From assembly GCF_026810505.1 (NCBI RefSeq), contig NZ_CP101750.1, positions 1,951,448 to 2,015,447 on the forward strand: a stretch of DNA of 64,000 nucleotides. Reading direction: 5' to 3'. This DNA is from Streptomyces sp. Je 1-369 (GTDB taxonomy: Bacteria; Actinomycetota; Actinomycetes; Streptomycetales; Streptomycetaceae). Of this stretch, positions 53,705 to 64,000 are shown piece by piece (within the stretch, counting starts at the first letter, position 1; each line of letters begins with the position of its first letter). A program made the position numbers and the translations under genes. The notes beneath the pieces are model-generated. The model saw only the letters and a program-made list of their open reading frames with translations, searched no databases and was not told the DNA's origin.

Positions 53705-54963
53705 GCGGTCGATCCCTTCGTCTGTGCCCGGCCGAGGTCCCGCACGGCGTACGCGCCCCCGAGCAGCGCGCCGCGCGTGCGGTGCAGGGAGCCGCGCATC
53801 CGGCCCCCCACCGAGCTCCCCCGGGCGAGCATCCCGGTGAACATGGTGTCGTAGCGCTCGGCGATGCGTTCCGGGTCGAAGCGCTCGGAGTCCTGCAGCG
53901 CCGCGCCCGCCATCTGCTGCCTGAGCGAGTCGTTGTTGATCAGTTCGAGCAGTCCGCTCGCGATGGCGTCGGCATTGCCGACCTCGACGAGCCGGCCGTC
54001 GACGCCGTTGGAGATGATCTCGCCGGGGCCGTGCGGGCAGTCGGTGGCGACGACGGGGAGCCCGCAGCGCATCGCCTCGACGATCGTCATGCCGAAGGAC
54101 TCCAGGCTGGAGGTGACGGCGGCGATGGAGCCCTTGGCCCACTCGGGCTCGATGGGGTGGGCGGGGCCCATCAGGAAGACGTGGTTGTACAGGCCGAGCT
54201 CGTCGATCAGGGCGCGCAGCTTGTCCTTCTGCTTGCCGCCTCCGTAGATCCGCAGCCGCCAGTCGGGGCGCTCGCGCCGCACCTTGTCGAACGCCCTGAT
54301 CAGCAGGTCGTACCGCTTCACGGGGGCGAGACGGCCCGCCGCGACGACCCACTTGTGGGAGCCGTCGGCGGGCTCGATGCCGGGCGCGGGGACGGGGTTC
54401 GGAACGGCCTGGACGTGTACGCCGGGCAGCCGCATCTTGCGGGTGTACGCGCGGGCGTCGGCCTCGGTCGTCGTGGTCAGGACGTCGAGGCGGGGGTAGA
54501 CGCTGCGGAGCTGGCGGCGCAGTTCCTTGCTGTGGCTGTCGAGCGTGAGGTGCTCCTGCCCGACGCGCAGCGGCCCGCGCGCGGTCTGGCGGGCGAGGTG
54601 CACGTTGAGGCCGGGCCGGGTGCCGATGACGACGTCCGCTTCGACGCCCGTGAGGTGGGCGGCGATGCGCCGGTCGGTGAGCGCGCTGTACTGCTTGTAG
54701 CGGCCCTCGGCGCTGGGGAACGTCCGGGCGGGGCGCAGGTGCTCGGGGTCCTCTCCCTCGTAGCCGGCCGTGTCCTTGCGCAGGTCGACGAGGTGGCGCA
54801 GTCGGACGCGCTGGTCAGGCGCGAAGACAGGCTCGTCACGGTGCCGGAAGACGGATACGACCTCGACGTCATGCTGTTGGGCCAGCGTGTTCGCCAGGTT
54901 GTACGTCGTCCGGATCGTCCCTCCGATTCCGTACGCGTTGTGTATGAGGAAAGAGATGTGCAT
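53701..54963 (-). CDS. GT4 family glycosyltransferase
   Basis: The protein has 420 residues and a GT-B fold. The N-terminal Rossmann domain starts MHISFLIHNAYGIGGTIRTT, with the glycine loop that binds acceptor. The C-terminal domain has WVVAAGRLAPVKRYDLLIRA, the donor-binding region, and the EX7E motif in LESFGMTIVEAMRCGLPVVA. Such retaining enzymes transfer sugars from nucleotide donors to lipids, teichoic-acid-like polymers or other glycans in the cytoplasm. It heads a two-gene unit with the protein at 52814. Acceptor unknown. Confidence 0.9.
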   Translation of the reverse strand: MHISFLIHNAYGIGGTIRTTYNLANTLAQQHDVEVVSVFRHRDEPVFAPDQRVRLRHLVDLRKDTAGYEGEDPEHLRPARTFPSAEGRYKQYSALTDRRIAAHLTGVEADVVIGTRPGLNVHLARQTARGPLRVGQEHLTLDSHSKELRRQLRSVYPRLDVLTTTTEADARAYTRKMRLPGVHVQAVPNPVPAPGIEPADGSHKWVVAAGRLAPVKRYDLLIRAFDKVRRERPDWRLRIYGGGKQKDKLRALIDELGLYNHVFLMGPAHPIEPEWAKGSIAAVTSSLESFGMTIVEAMRCGLPVVATDCPHGPGEIISNGVDGRLVEVGNADAIASGLLELINNDSLRQQMAGAALQDSERFDPERIAERYDTMFTGMLARGSSVGGRMRGSLHRTRGALLGGAYAVRDLGRAQTKGSTA

Positions 54964-55126
54964 GCGTCCCCGTATTCCGCGCTTCTATGCGGACAGTCCC
55001 CCTCGTCCGCCTACCGCAGGGTTAGACGGGGATTCCTGGCCAAAGGTTGGGTTCCCTCACCATCCTGTTCCCGAACAGATGCGTGATCGGTAACCACGAA
55101 TGGGAACCTTTCTGCGATGACGTGCA

Positions 55127-56419
55127 TCAAGGCTGGTAGGCGAGCTGGGGTACGTCGAAACAGTTACTGTTCATGTCGCCCTGAGTGACCCATCCCTCAC
55201 CGTCCCGCCAGCGCGCGACGGACAGACACGTCCTGCGAGTCTCCGGCGGCTCCGCCCGGTGCTCGAACGTCACGGGAATCAGCAGCCCCCGCGCCGTATA
55301 CGGCTTGTTCCGGTTCATGAAACGGTCCACGCACGCGCGCGTGACGTCGCCGCCGCCACCCCTCAGGCAGGACTTCGCGGCGTCGGTGAACCACATGGCG
55401 GCGGCCCAGCCCTCCAGCTGCCACTGTGAGAGCGCCTTGCCGCGCACGGCGGCGCGAAACTCGCGTACGGCCGGGTGGTCGATTTCCTCGTAGTTCCTGC
55501 TCGACCCGGTGGCCCACAGGGCGTTGCGGCAGCGGGGCGCGTCCTTGTAGTCGTCGCCGACGGACGACGTCCAGTTCTGCACGTTGGTGACCTTGGCCGT
55601 GACCTTCGCGCCGACGTCGTCCATCGCCTCGCACAGCCTGGCGTTGCCGTGCGTGTCCATCGCGTCGAAGACCAGGTCGGCGCCCTGCTCCTTCAGGTCG
55701 GCCGCGGCGGCGCGGAAGTTGGGCAGCGCGAAGTCGACCTGTTCGGTGACCACCTTGTAGCCCTCGGCCTTCAGGCCCCGGGTGACGAGCCGGGCGTACG
55801 CGGCGGACGCGGCCTGATTGTAGGAGACGACGGCGGCGGTCCGCGCGCCCCGCTCCCGCTTGAAGTAGCGGTAGACCTCGGTCCCGCCGTACAGCTCGCC
55901 GTCCCAGCCCGGACTGCCGTTCCGCGGGGCGAGGCTGCCGTAGATCCCGTACAGGTGTGGATACGTCTCGTACGCCGCTCCGATGGGCTGTCCCCCGACG
56001 TCGGGCACCCCGGCCCGCGAGACCCGGGCCGCGCCCGCGTAGTCGAGGGACGACGTGGCGACGAGCGCGACGACCTTCTCCTCCTCGACCAGCCGGTGCA
56101 CGCAGTCGTTGTTGCCGACGCCGCTGCCGCCGTCGTCGCAGGTCCGCACCTCGACCTCGCGGCCCCCGATGCCGCCGCGGGCGTTCAGCCGGTCGAAGTA
56201 GGCCTTGGCCCCGTCGCGCGGCCCGGTGAACGCGGCGCCGCCGACCGGACTGGTCGCGCTGGTGACGATGCCGACCCTGATGGGCGCTCCCCCGGCCGGT
56301 GCGGGCGCCGCGCCGCGCCGCTCGAAGTCGCTCTCGGGCAGCCGGCTCCCGCAGGCCGCGCCCGCCAGCAGGACCGCGACGACGAGCAGCGTCTCAGCAG
56401 CCGGGACCCGGCGACTCAT
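55127..56419 (-). CDS. Branched-chain-amino-acid-type ABC binding lipoprotein
   Basis: The protein has 430 residues. Its signal peptide ends in LLAGAAC, a lipobox. The mature part is a type I periplasmic-binding fold of the LivJ/Peripla_BP_6 class: IRVGIVTSATSPVGGAAFTG, YFDRLNARGGIGGREVEVRT, ALVATSSLDYAGAARVSRAG and DLKEQGADLVFDAMDTHGNA. It should deliver substrate to the LivHMG/LivF transporter whose genes start 1.2 kb away on the other strand. Several cysteine pairs suggest disulphides. The ligand may be an amino acid or another small solute. It overlaps the upstream lipoprotein gene by 26 bases. Confidence 0.88.
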   Translation of the reverse strand: MSRRVPAAETLLVVAVLLAGAACGSRLPESDFERRGAAPAPAGGAPIRVGIVTSATSPVGGAAFTGPRDGAKAYFDRLNARGGIGGREVEVRTCDDGGSGVGNNDCVHRLVEEEKVVALVATSSLDYAGAARVSRAGVPDVGGQPIGAAYETYPHLYGIYGSLAPRNGSPGWDGELYGGTEVYRYFKRERGARTAAVVSYNQAASAAYARLVTRGLKAEGYKVVTEQVDFALPNFRAAAADLKEQGADLVFDAMDTHGNARLCEAMDDVGAKVTAKVTNVQNWTSSVGDDYKDAPRCRNALWATGSSRNYEEIDHPAVREFRAAVRGKALSQWQLEGWAAAMWFTDAAKSCLRGGGGDVTRACVDRFMNRNKPYTARGLLIPVTFEHRAEPPETRRTCLSVARWRDGEGWVTQGDMNSNCFDVPQLAYQP

Positions 56420-56975
56420 TGCCGCTCAGCTTCACCAGGGCGCAGAGCGTCTTGACGGAGACCTTCCAGGTGTCGTCCTGGTTGACGGCCGTCCCCGAGG
56501 CGTCGGGCAGCGCGGTGGCGCCCTTCAGCGTCAGCGCGTACGTCACGTCCGCCTCCGTCGCCGAGCCGAACCCGACCTCGGTCACGTCCGCCGCCACCTG
56601 CTCGCCGCGTTCGTCGCCGCTGAAGCTCTCCAGGACGTCGCGCATCTCGGCACCGTTCTCCAGGACGGTCTCCTTCTCCTTCAGCGGCGTCTTCGGGTCG
56701 AAGAACTTCTCCCAGTTCTCCGTGACCTCTTTCTCCGCGGCCGCCGGATCGGCGGGGGCGGACGCGGACGCGGACCCGCCGCCGTCGTCGGACGGCTCGG
56801 TGGTCTTCTCCACGGACGGCTCGGGCGGCGTCGCCCTGTCCCCGCCCCCGCTGTCGTCGCCGCAGGCCGCGGCGGCCGGTCCGATCAGCAGGACCGCGGC
56901 GGCCGCCAGCACCGCGCTCCTGGCCCTGCCCCGCCCGTGGTACGTCCCCTGCCTGGGGCTGATCCCGAGAACCAT
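56394..56975 (-). CDS. Lipoprotein with MTB12-like domain
   Basis: The protein has 193 residues. A signal peptide with lipobox (IGPAAAAC) is followed by a Ser/Gly/Pro/Glu-rich spacer to about residue 85. The domain VTENWEKFFDPKTPLKEKE, then FGSATEADVTYALTLKGATA and TWKVSVKTLCALVKLSGNE, resembles the low-molecular-weight antigen MTB12 of mycobacteria, a cystatin/NTF2-like extracytoplasmic fold. Role unknown. It precedes and overlaps the binding lipoprotein gene, so both are produced together and may form part of the same transport system. Confidence 0.72.
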   Translation of the reverse strand: MVLGISPRQGTYHGRGRARSAVLAAAAVLLIGPAAAACGDDSGGGDRATPPEPSVEKTTEPSDDGGGSASASAPADPAAAEKEVTENWEKFFDPKTPLKEKETVLENGAEMRDVLESFSGDERGEQVAADVTEVGFGSATEADVTYALTLKGATALPDASGTAVNQDDTWKVSVKTLCALVKLSGNESPGPGC

Positions 56976-57091
56976 CTGGTCACCACCGGGTATCGGTCCG
57001 GACCGCGCGGGCCCGGAGCTTTCAGCGTCGGCTTCCAGAAGGCATAGTGCAAGCCATCGGCTGACATGGACAGCCCACCGACGTTACTGAT

Positions 57092-57655
57092 GTGACCGAC
57101 GACGTGTCCCAGGGGGCCTCGATGCGGGCGGATCGGACAGCTCGGACGGCCGGTACGTCCGGCCCGGCGCGCCTGCGGGCCCCGCACCCCATGCTGTGGG
57201 CGGCCTTCGCGTCGCTCGCCGTCGGCGCGGTGCTCTGCGTGCTCGGCTGGTACGGCGTCTCCGGCGAGCGGTTCGCCGAACGGCAGCTGCCCTACCTCGC
57301 GTCGTGCACGGTGCCGGGCGCCGCGCTGATCGTCGCGGGCACGCTGCTGCTCACACACGGCAGGAGCGTGCTCGCGGCGGCGCGCGTGGAGGAGTTGTAC
57401 GGCCTGCTGGTGACGACGGAGCCGCCGACGCCCCCGCAACGACCTCCCACCGCGACCGACGGCACCCCCCTCATGGTCCCGGGCGGCACGCTCTGGCACC
57501 GGGCGGACTGCCCGCTGGTCGCGGGGAAGCCGGAAACGGTCCCCGCCGACGCCACGGTCCTCTCCGCGCAGGCCCTCGCACCCTGCCCGATCTGCGAACC
57601 GGGCCGCCCTCCAGAACCCGAAACCCCGCCGTCCTCCCCCGCCCCGGAGCACTGA
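57092..57655 (+). CDS. Two-helix membrane protein with C-terminal Cys motif
   Basis: From GTG 57092 (ATG 57122 is possible) the protein has 187 residues. Two helices ([20 protein letters not shown] and TVPGAALIVAGTLLL) are followed by a cytoplasmic part of about 90 residues with HRADCPLVAGK and ALAPCPICEP, a Cys-pair arrangement that could bind a metal or form disulphides. It ends four bases before the LivHMG gene and is therefore probably its operon partner. In Streptomyces such proteins often stand beside this transporter. Function unknown. Confidence 0.75.
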   Translation: MTDDVSQGASMRADRTARTAGTSGPARLRAPHPMLWAAFASLAVGAVLCVLGWYGVSGERFAERQLPYLASCTVPGAALIVAGTLLLTHGRSVLAAARVEELYGLLVTTEPPTPPQRPPTATDGTPLMVPGGTLWHRADCPLVAGKPETVPADATVLSAQALAPCPICEPGRPPEPETPPSSPAPEH

Positions 57656-57659
57656 CCCG

Positions 57660-60356
57660 GTGGCGTCCCTGAGCTACGACCTCACGCTGGCCGGGCTCTC
57701 GATCGGCAGCGCGGCCGCCCTCACCGGCATCGGACTGATCGTCACCCACCGCGCGACCGGCGTCCTCAACTTCGCGCACGGCGCGGTGGCGATGCTCTGC
57801 GCCTACGTCCTGCGCCACCTGACGGTCGAATGGCACTGGCCACTCCCCCTGGCCGCGGCGGTGACTCTCCTCCTCATCGCCCCCGGCATCGGCCTGCTCC
57901 TGGACCGCGCGGTGTTCCGCCCCCTCGCGGTGCTGGGCGGGGACCCGGCACGCACCCTGGTCGCCTCGATCGGCGTCTTCGTCCTGCTCGTCGGCGGGGC
58001 GGCCCTCCTCTGGGGCCCCGGCGCCCGCGACGACGCGCCCGAGCTGCTCCCCGCCGACCCCTGGACCCAGCTGGGCGCGACCGTCGCCCTCGCCGCCGGG
58101 GTGGGCGCGCTGACCCGCTGGACCCGCTTCGGCGGCGAGCTGCGCGCGGTCGTCGACAACCGCCGCCTCGCCGTGCTCTCCGGCGTCGACGCGGACCGGG
58201 TGGCAGCGGCGGGCTGGGCGTTCGGCTCCTTCACGGCGGGCCTCACGGGCGTGCTGCTCGCCCCCTACGTACGGCTCGACCCGTACGGCATGCCGCTCCT
58301 CGTCATGGAAGTGGTGGCGGTCGCCGTGGTCGCCGGCATGCGCAGCCTGCCCGTCGCCGTGGCGGTCGCCCTCGGCCTGGGTGTGGCCCAGAGCCAGTTG
58401 ACGCGCCTGCACCCGGGCGGCCTCCCGGAGCAGCTCCTCCAGACCGCGGGCGCGAACCTCTTCGTGATCGCCCTGCTCGTCGCGGCGCTGCTCCTGCCCG
58501 GCATCGGCTCCCGGGACGCCCTGCCCCGCACGGCGACGGCCCGTGTCCCCACGCCGCCGGGGGCCTGGACGGTGGCGGCGGTGCTCTTCCTCATCCCGCT
58601 CGGCTTCGCGGGCTCCGACCTGACGACCGCGGTCCAGGTCCCGGCGCTCGCGGTGATCCTGCTCTCGCTGGTGATCGTCACGGGCCGGGGCGGCCAGATC
58701 TCCCTTGGCCAGGCGGCGTACGCGGGCCTGGGCGCCCTCTTCACGGCCCTCCTCACGGCAGGCCGCTTCCCCGGCCTCCCCGAACTCCCGCACCTGCCCG
58801 CCCTGGCCGTGGCGGTCCTGCTCGTCGCGCCGCTGGGCGTGCTCACGGGCTGGCCCGCGATCAGCCGCCGAGGCCTGGCCCTCGCCCTCGCCACGTTCGC
58901 GGTGGGCGTGGGCGTCAGCCGCTTCGTCTTCACCCAGCCGTACGCGACGTCGGGCCTGACCCTGGACCGCCCGGCGGGCTTCACGGGCGACCGCGCGTAC
59001 TACGTCCTGGAACTCGCCCTGCTCACCGTCGCGTTACTCCTCGTCGTCGCCTTGCGCAGGGGCCGCACGGGCCGGGCGCTCGCGGCGATGCGGGACCACG
59101 AGGCGGGCGCAGCGGCGGCGGGGGTACCGGTCCCGGCCCTCAAACTCGCCGCGTTCGTGACCGGGGCGGCGCTCGCGGCACTCGGCGGTGGCATGCTCGC
59201 CATGGGCCAGCGGGCCTTCGACGCGGGCGCGTACGACCCCGTACGGGGCCTGCTCTGGTTCGCCGCGGTCATCGTCCTCGGCTCGGACAGCGTGCTCGGC
59301 GCGTTGACGGCGGCGGCCCTCCTGGTAGGCCTGGACGCGGGAACGCGAGGCGGCCTGGCAGCAGCCCTCGTAGGCCTCCTGGCACTCCTCATCGCCCGCT
59401 TCCCGGGCGGCCCCTACGAGGCACTGCGCACAGCCGCCCACCACTTCCCCCGCACCCCCCGCCTGACCCCGACGGGCGACCGCGCCCGCAAGTCGCTGGC
59501 GACACTCGCCCCCACCGCCCCACGGTCGCCGAACCGGCAGAAGGAGACCTGGGGGTTTCCGCGAGCGCAGCTCAGTGACCCCGGCAACGGAGCCACCGCA
59601 AAAGGACCCCGCCGCGGGGACGGCGAGCACGCAGACACCCCCGCGGCCCCGCACCCGAGACGAACCCCGCGCGAGGTCCGCACCCTCACCGCTCACCGCC
59701 TCACCCTGGCCTACGACGGATTCACCGCCCTGAACGACGTCAGTCTCACCGTCCCCCCAGGACAGGTCACCGCCGTAGTAGGCCCCAACGGCGCGGGCAA
59801 GAGCACGCTGTTCCACTGCCTGGCCGGGACCCTCCGCCCCGCCTCCGGACGCATCACCCTCGGCGCCCGCGACATCACCGCGCTCCCCGCGCACGCCCGT
59901 ACCCGCACCGGCATGGCCCGCACCTTCCAGCAGCTGGCCGTCTTCCCGTCACTGACGATCGCGGAGAACGTCCAGGTGGGCGCGGACCAGACCAACGGAC
60001 CCCGCACCACCGCCACCGTCACCCAAACCCTCCGCCTCCTGGACCTCATGCCCCTCCGCACCCGCCCCGCGACGAACCTCCCCACCGGCGCCCTCAGACG
60101 CACGGAACTGGCCAGAGCCCTCGCAGGCAGCCCCCACACGCTCCTCCTGGACGAGCCCGCCGCGGGCCTGGACGCGGCCGAGGTCGCGGCGCTCGCCACC
60201 CTGCTGCGCGCCCTCGCCGCCGACGGCATGGCGCTCCTCGTCGTCGAGCACGACCTCGATCTCGTGGCGGGCCTCGCCGACACCGTGCACGTCATGGCGG
60301 CGGGCCGCATCGTGACGAGCGGCCCCGCGAACCAGGTACTGGACGAGGCGCACTGA
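57660..60356 (+). CDS. LivH-LivM-LivG fusion: branched-chain-type ABC permease and ATPase
   Basis: GTG 57660 gives 898 residues. LivH-like permease fills about 1-290 (GIGLIVTHRATGVLNFAHGA), LivM-like about 300-600 (VIVTGRGGQISLGQAAYAGL), then a polar linker to about 665, then the LivG-like ATPase. ATPase motifs: Walker A GPNGAGKST, Q-loop TFQQLAVFPSLT, Walker B LLLDEPAAGLD and His in VEHDLDLV are intact. The signature reads LPTGALRRTELARAL and has lost the usual SGGQ/YGxQ residues. A TTA codon at 59034-59036 (Leu459) suggests bldA-dependent translation. The three units are normally separate genes. Confidence 0.88.
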   Translation: MASLSYDLTLAGLSIGSAAALTGIGLIVTHRATGVLNFAHGAVAMLCAYVLRHLTVEWHWPLPLAAAVTLLLIAPGIGLLLDRAVFRPLAVLGGDPARTLVASIGVFVLLVGGAALLWGPGARDDAPELLPADPWTQLGATVALAAGVGALTRWTRFGGELRAVVDNRRLAVLSGVDADRVAAAGWAFGSFTAGLTGVLLAPYVRLDPYGMPLLVMEVVAVAVVAGMRSLPVAVAVALGLGVAQSQLTRLHPGGLPEQLLQTAGANLFVIALLVAALLLPGIGSRDALPRTATARVPTPPGAWTVAAVLFLIPLGFAGSDLTTAVQVPALAVILLSLVIVTGRGGQISLGQAAYAGLGALFTALLTAGRFPGLPELPHLPALAVAVLLVAPLGVLTGWPAISRRGLALALATFAVGVGVSRFVFTQPYATSGLTLDRPAGFTGDRAYYVLELALLTVALLLVVALRRGRTGRALAAMRDHEAGAAAAGVPVPALKLAAFVTGAALAALGGGMLAMGQRAFDAGAYDPVRGLLWFAAVIVLGSDSVLGALTAAALLVGLDAGTRGGLAAALVGLLALLIARFPGGPYEALRTAAHHFPRTPRLTPTGDRARKSLATLAPTAPRSPNRQKETWGFPRAQLSDPGNGATAKGPRRGDGEHADTPAAPHPRRTPREVRTLTAHRLTLAYDGFTALNDVSLTVPPGQVTAVVGPNGAGKSTLFHCLAGTLRPASGRITLGARDITALPAHARTRTGMARTFQQLAVFPSLTIAENVQVGADQTNGPRTTATVTQTLRLLDLMPLRTRPATNLPTGALRRTELARALAGSPHTLLLDEPAAGLDAAEVAALATLLRALAADGMALLVVEHDLDLVAGLADTVHVMAAGRIVTSGPANQVLDEAH

Positions 60357-61626
<1,270 letters not shown>

Positions 61627-61701
61627 CTAGGCAGCTCCGCGACGGGCCCAGCGCCTGCCGCGCCGCCGCGGAGTCTGCCCCCACCCGGTCGGACGATCCG
61701 A

Positions 61702-62868
<1,167 letters not shown>

Positions 62869-63651
62869 GTGCCGCGCATGCTGGACGTCAGCGACGACGT
62901 ACGCGCCGAGATCGGCGACGAAGAAGCCGACCGGCTGCTCGCCGGAGACAACACCCCGGGCAGCTACGACTGCACGTCCTGCCGCACCCCCGGCGACGCG
63001 GAACAGGAGCGCACCAGCACCGTCCTGTTCGTCGGCGACGAGACGGCCGTGCTCGCCTTCGCCCACGCCACCTGCCTGCCCTCCCAGATCGTCACGGTCT
63101 CCGAGGAGCAGTTGCAGGGCGCCGTCCGTTCGATCACCGGGGACGACGGCGCCACGGCGGACGACGCGGCCCCGAGCCAGGCCGTGCTCGGCGTGACCAG
63201 CGGCCTCGTCCTGATCGAGGGCGAGCTGCGCCCCGCCCTGGTCGTGGAGCCGACCGGGGCCATCGCCCGCCCCGGCGGCGAGACCGGCGGCGGCGACGAG
63301 TTCCTGCCGCTCCTGATCGAACAGGGCTTCATGCCCGTCGCCTCCCTCGACACCGTGCCGCCCCCGCTGCACGGCTGGTCGGTGCTGCTCGCCATGGGCC
63401 AGCTGCACGCCATCCTGCAGCCCGGCACCGGCGGCGGCTCGCCCGTCGCCTGGTGGCAGGCGCACCACCCGCTCCAGGTCACCGAGGACTGGCGGACCGC
63501 GGCCAACAAGACCCAGACCGTGCTGCTCTTCGCGGCCCCCGTCGGCTCCATCGGCCGGCAGCCGCGCGAGGACATGCTGCGGGACGCGCTGGACAAGGCG
63601 GCGACCCACGGCCGCCTCGTCGCGAGCACCCTGCCGCTCGCCGGGACCTGA
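62869..63651 (+). CDS. Uncharacterised protein, 260 aa
   Basis: GTG 62869 is preceded by GAGGAG (six-base gap) and gives 260 residues. The protein is soluble and acidic with no signal or helix. It begins PRMLDVSDDVRAEIGDEEAD, carries a CTSC motif in GSYDCTSCRTPGDAEQER near residue 35 and a lone Cys at ATCLPSQ, then alternates beta-type segments such as TSGLVLIEGELRPALVVEP. The CxxC pair with a later Cys/His could hold zinc. Streptomyces relatives exist in my memory without function. Nothing around it points to a pathway. Confidence 0.75.
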   Translation: MPRMLDVSDDVRAEIGDEEADRLLAGDNTPGSYDCTSCRTPGDAEQERTSTVLFVGDETAVLAFAHATCLPSQIVTVSEEQLQGAVRSITGDDGATADDAAPSQAVLGVTSGLVLIEGELRPALVVEPTGAIARPGGETGGGDEFLPLLIEQGFMPVASLDTVPPPLHGWSVLLAMGQLHAILQPGTGGGSPVAWWQAHHPLQVTEDWRTAANKTQTVLLFAAPVGSIGRQPREDMLRDALDKAATHGRLVASTLPLAGT

Positions 63652-63772
63652 CCGGCCCGGCCGCCCGCGGAGGCCGCCCCGGCCCCCGAACGCACCGGTC
63701 ACACGTGTGCGCCGGACGGGGAAACCGGTGCGGCCCCCGCATCCGGGGAGCGCCCGTTTCGTTGGCACATAC

Positions 63773-64000
63773 GTGCATCCATACGACCCCTCCCGCCCCC
63801 GGCCGGCGTACCAGAGCCCCATCCCGTCCATGCGCACCGCGCCGGACTCGACGGGCAACCACTCGGCCACACCCATCTACGACGCGCTGTACTCGGAGTA
63901 CCTCAGGGCCTTCAGGGCCCTGCCGGGCGACCGGAGCGGCGAGGAGGACCTGGGGTTCACCGCCTTCGCCCCGGGGCCGTACGGCATGCAGCACCGTGTG
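63773..64000 (+). CDS. Start of an uncharacterised protein, cut by the window edge
   Basis: From GTG 63773 the frame stays open to the last base (76 codons). The visible part has a Pro/Arg/Ser-rich start (HPYDPSRPRPAYQSPIPS) and a more ordered segment TPIYDALYSEYLRAFRALPG followed by FTAFAPGPYGMQHRV. Third positions are strongly G/C, which supports coding. It follows the 62869 gene after 121 bases. Family not recognised; an N-terminal region only cannot be assigned. Confidence 0.6.
   Translation, partial: MHPYDPSRPRPAYQSPIPSMRTAPDSTGNHSATPIYDALYSEYLRAFRALPGDRSGEEDLGFTAFAPGPYGMQHRV

Noticed and set aside
57196..59578. Long plus-strand frames beside the liv genes
   Set aside because: They are Arg/Gly/Pro-rich frameshifted shadows of the membrane proteins, which show correct helices and ABC motifs in the chosen frame.

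Overview
The window is chromosomal DNA of a Streptomyces or very close relative. Evidence: very high G+C coding sequence with G/C-biased third codon positions, many GTG/TTG starts, four-base start/stop overlaps, very rare TTA codons, streptogrisin-type proteases, an LAETG sortase substrate, an SflA/SepF paralogue, paired Rpf-type transglycosylases, and an ImuB-like gene next to dnaE2. I see no tRNA, rRNA, insertion sequence, prophage or CRISPR array. From memory, the order LPMO - lipase - ImuB-like - DnaE2 ... SflA resembles part of the S. coelicolor chromosome; I could not check this.

Layout. 1-9.3 kb: an exopolysaccharide locus with a CelD-like acetyltransferase (cut by the window edge), two GT2 glycosyltransferases, a polysaccharide deacetylase, a 1310-residue protein joining a MOP-type flippase to a GT-C-like membrane protein, and a convergent membrane-anchored GH39-like glycosidase. 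9.3-13.2 kb: a DUF5925 ATPase, a short GntR regulator, GNAT enzymes and a DUF402 protein. 13.2-17.1 kb: a tripartite tricarboxylate transporter (tctA, tctB, tctC) and a divergent CitB-type response regulator with no adjacent kinase. 17.1-20.0 kb: a 1-kb structured, repeat-bearing intergenic region, then a sortase-anchored AA10 LPMO and a secreted lipase. 20.2-24.8 kb: the imuB-like/dnaE2 mutagenesis pair with an SOS box. 24.9-33.3 kb: a membrane protein, an AAA ATPase, adhE with a near-perfect Rex operator, two streptogrisin-type proteases and a slipin.

33.5-41.6 kb is the most interesting block. A six-gene minus-strand operon (ABC permease, FAD/NAD(P)-binding protein, ABC ATPase, two luciferase-like monooxygenases, DUF1684 protein) diverges from the gene for the cognate binding lipoprotein. 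In front of the lipoprotein gene lies a 23-codon, apparently leaderless ORF ending in LVTRSHIDFGRVWSASC-stop, the pattern of actinobacterial cysteine-responsive leader peptides. I infer uptake and oxidative breakdown of an organosulfur compound, perhaps an S-modified cysteine, under cysteine attenuation.

41.6-55 kb: a DUF5685 protein with a His/Gly-repeat and Cys-rich tail, sflA, a glutaryl-CoA-dehydrogenase-like gene with a palindromic operator, an MFS exporter, a PIG-V-like membrane glycosyltransferase, a PAP2 phosphatase, a small I78-family inhibitor, a lone ctaD, a WYL regulator, and a GT4 glycosyltransferase coupled to an unknown protein. 55.1-61.1 kb: a branched-chain-amino-acid-type ABC transporter in which LivH, LivM and LivG are fused. 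Its two ATPases carry degenerate motifs that fall in the same composite ATP site, and the fusion gene has one TTA codon. 61.0-64 kb: two Rpf/LysM cell-wall hydrolases, an uncharacterised protein and a truncated uncharacterised ORF.
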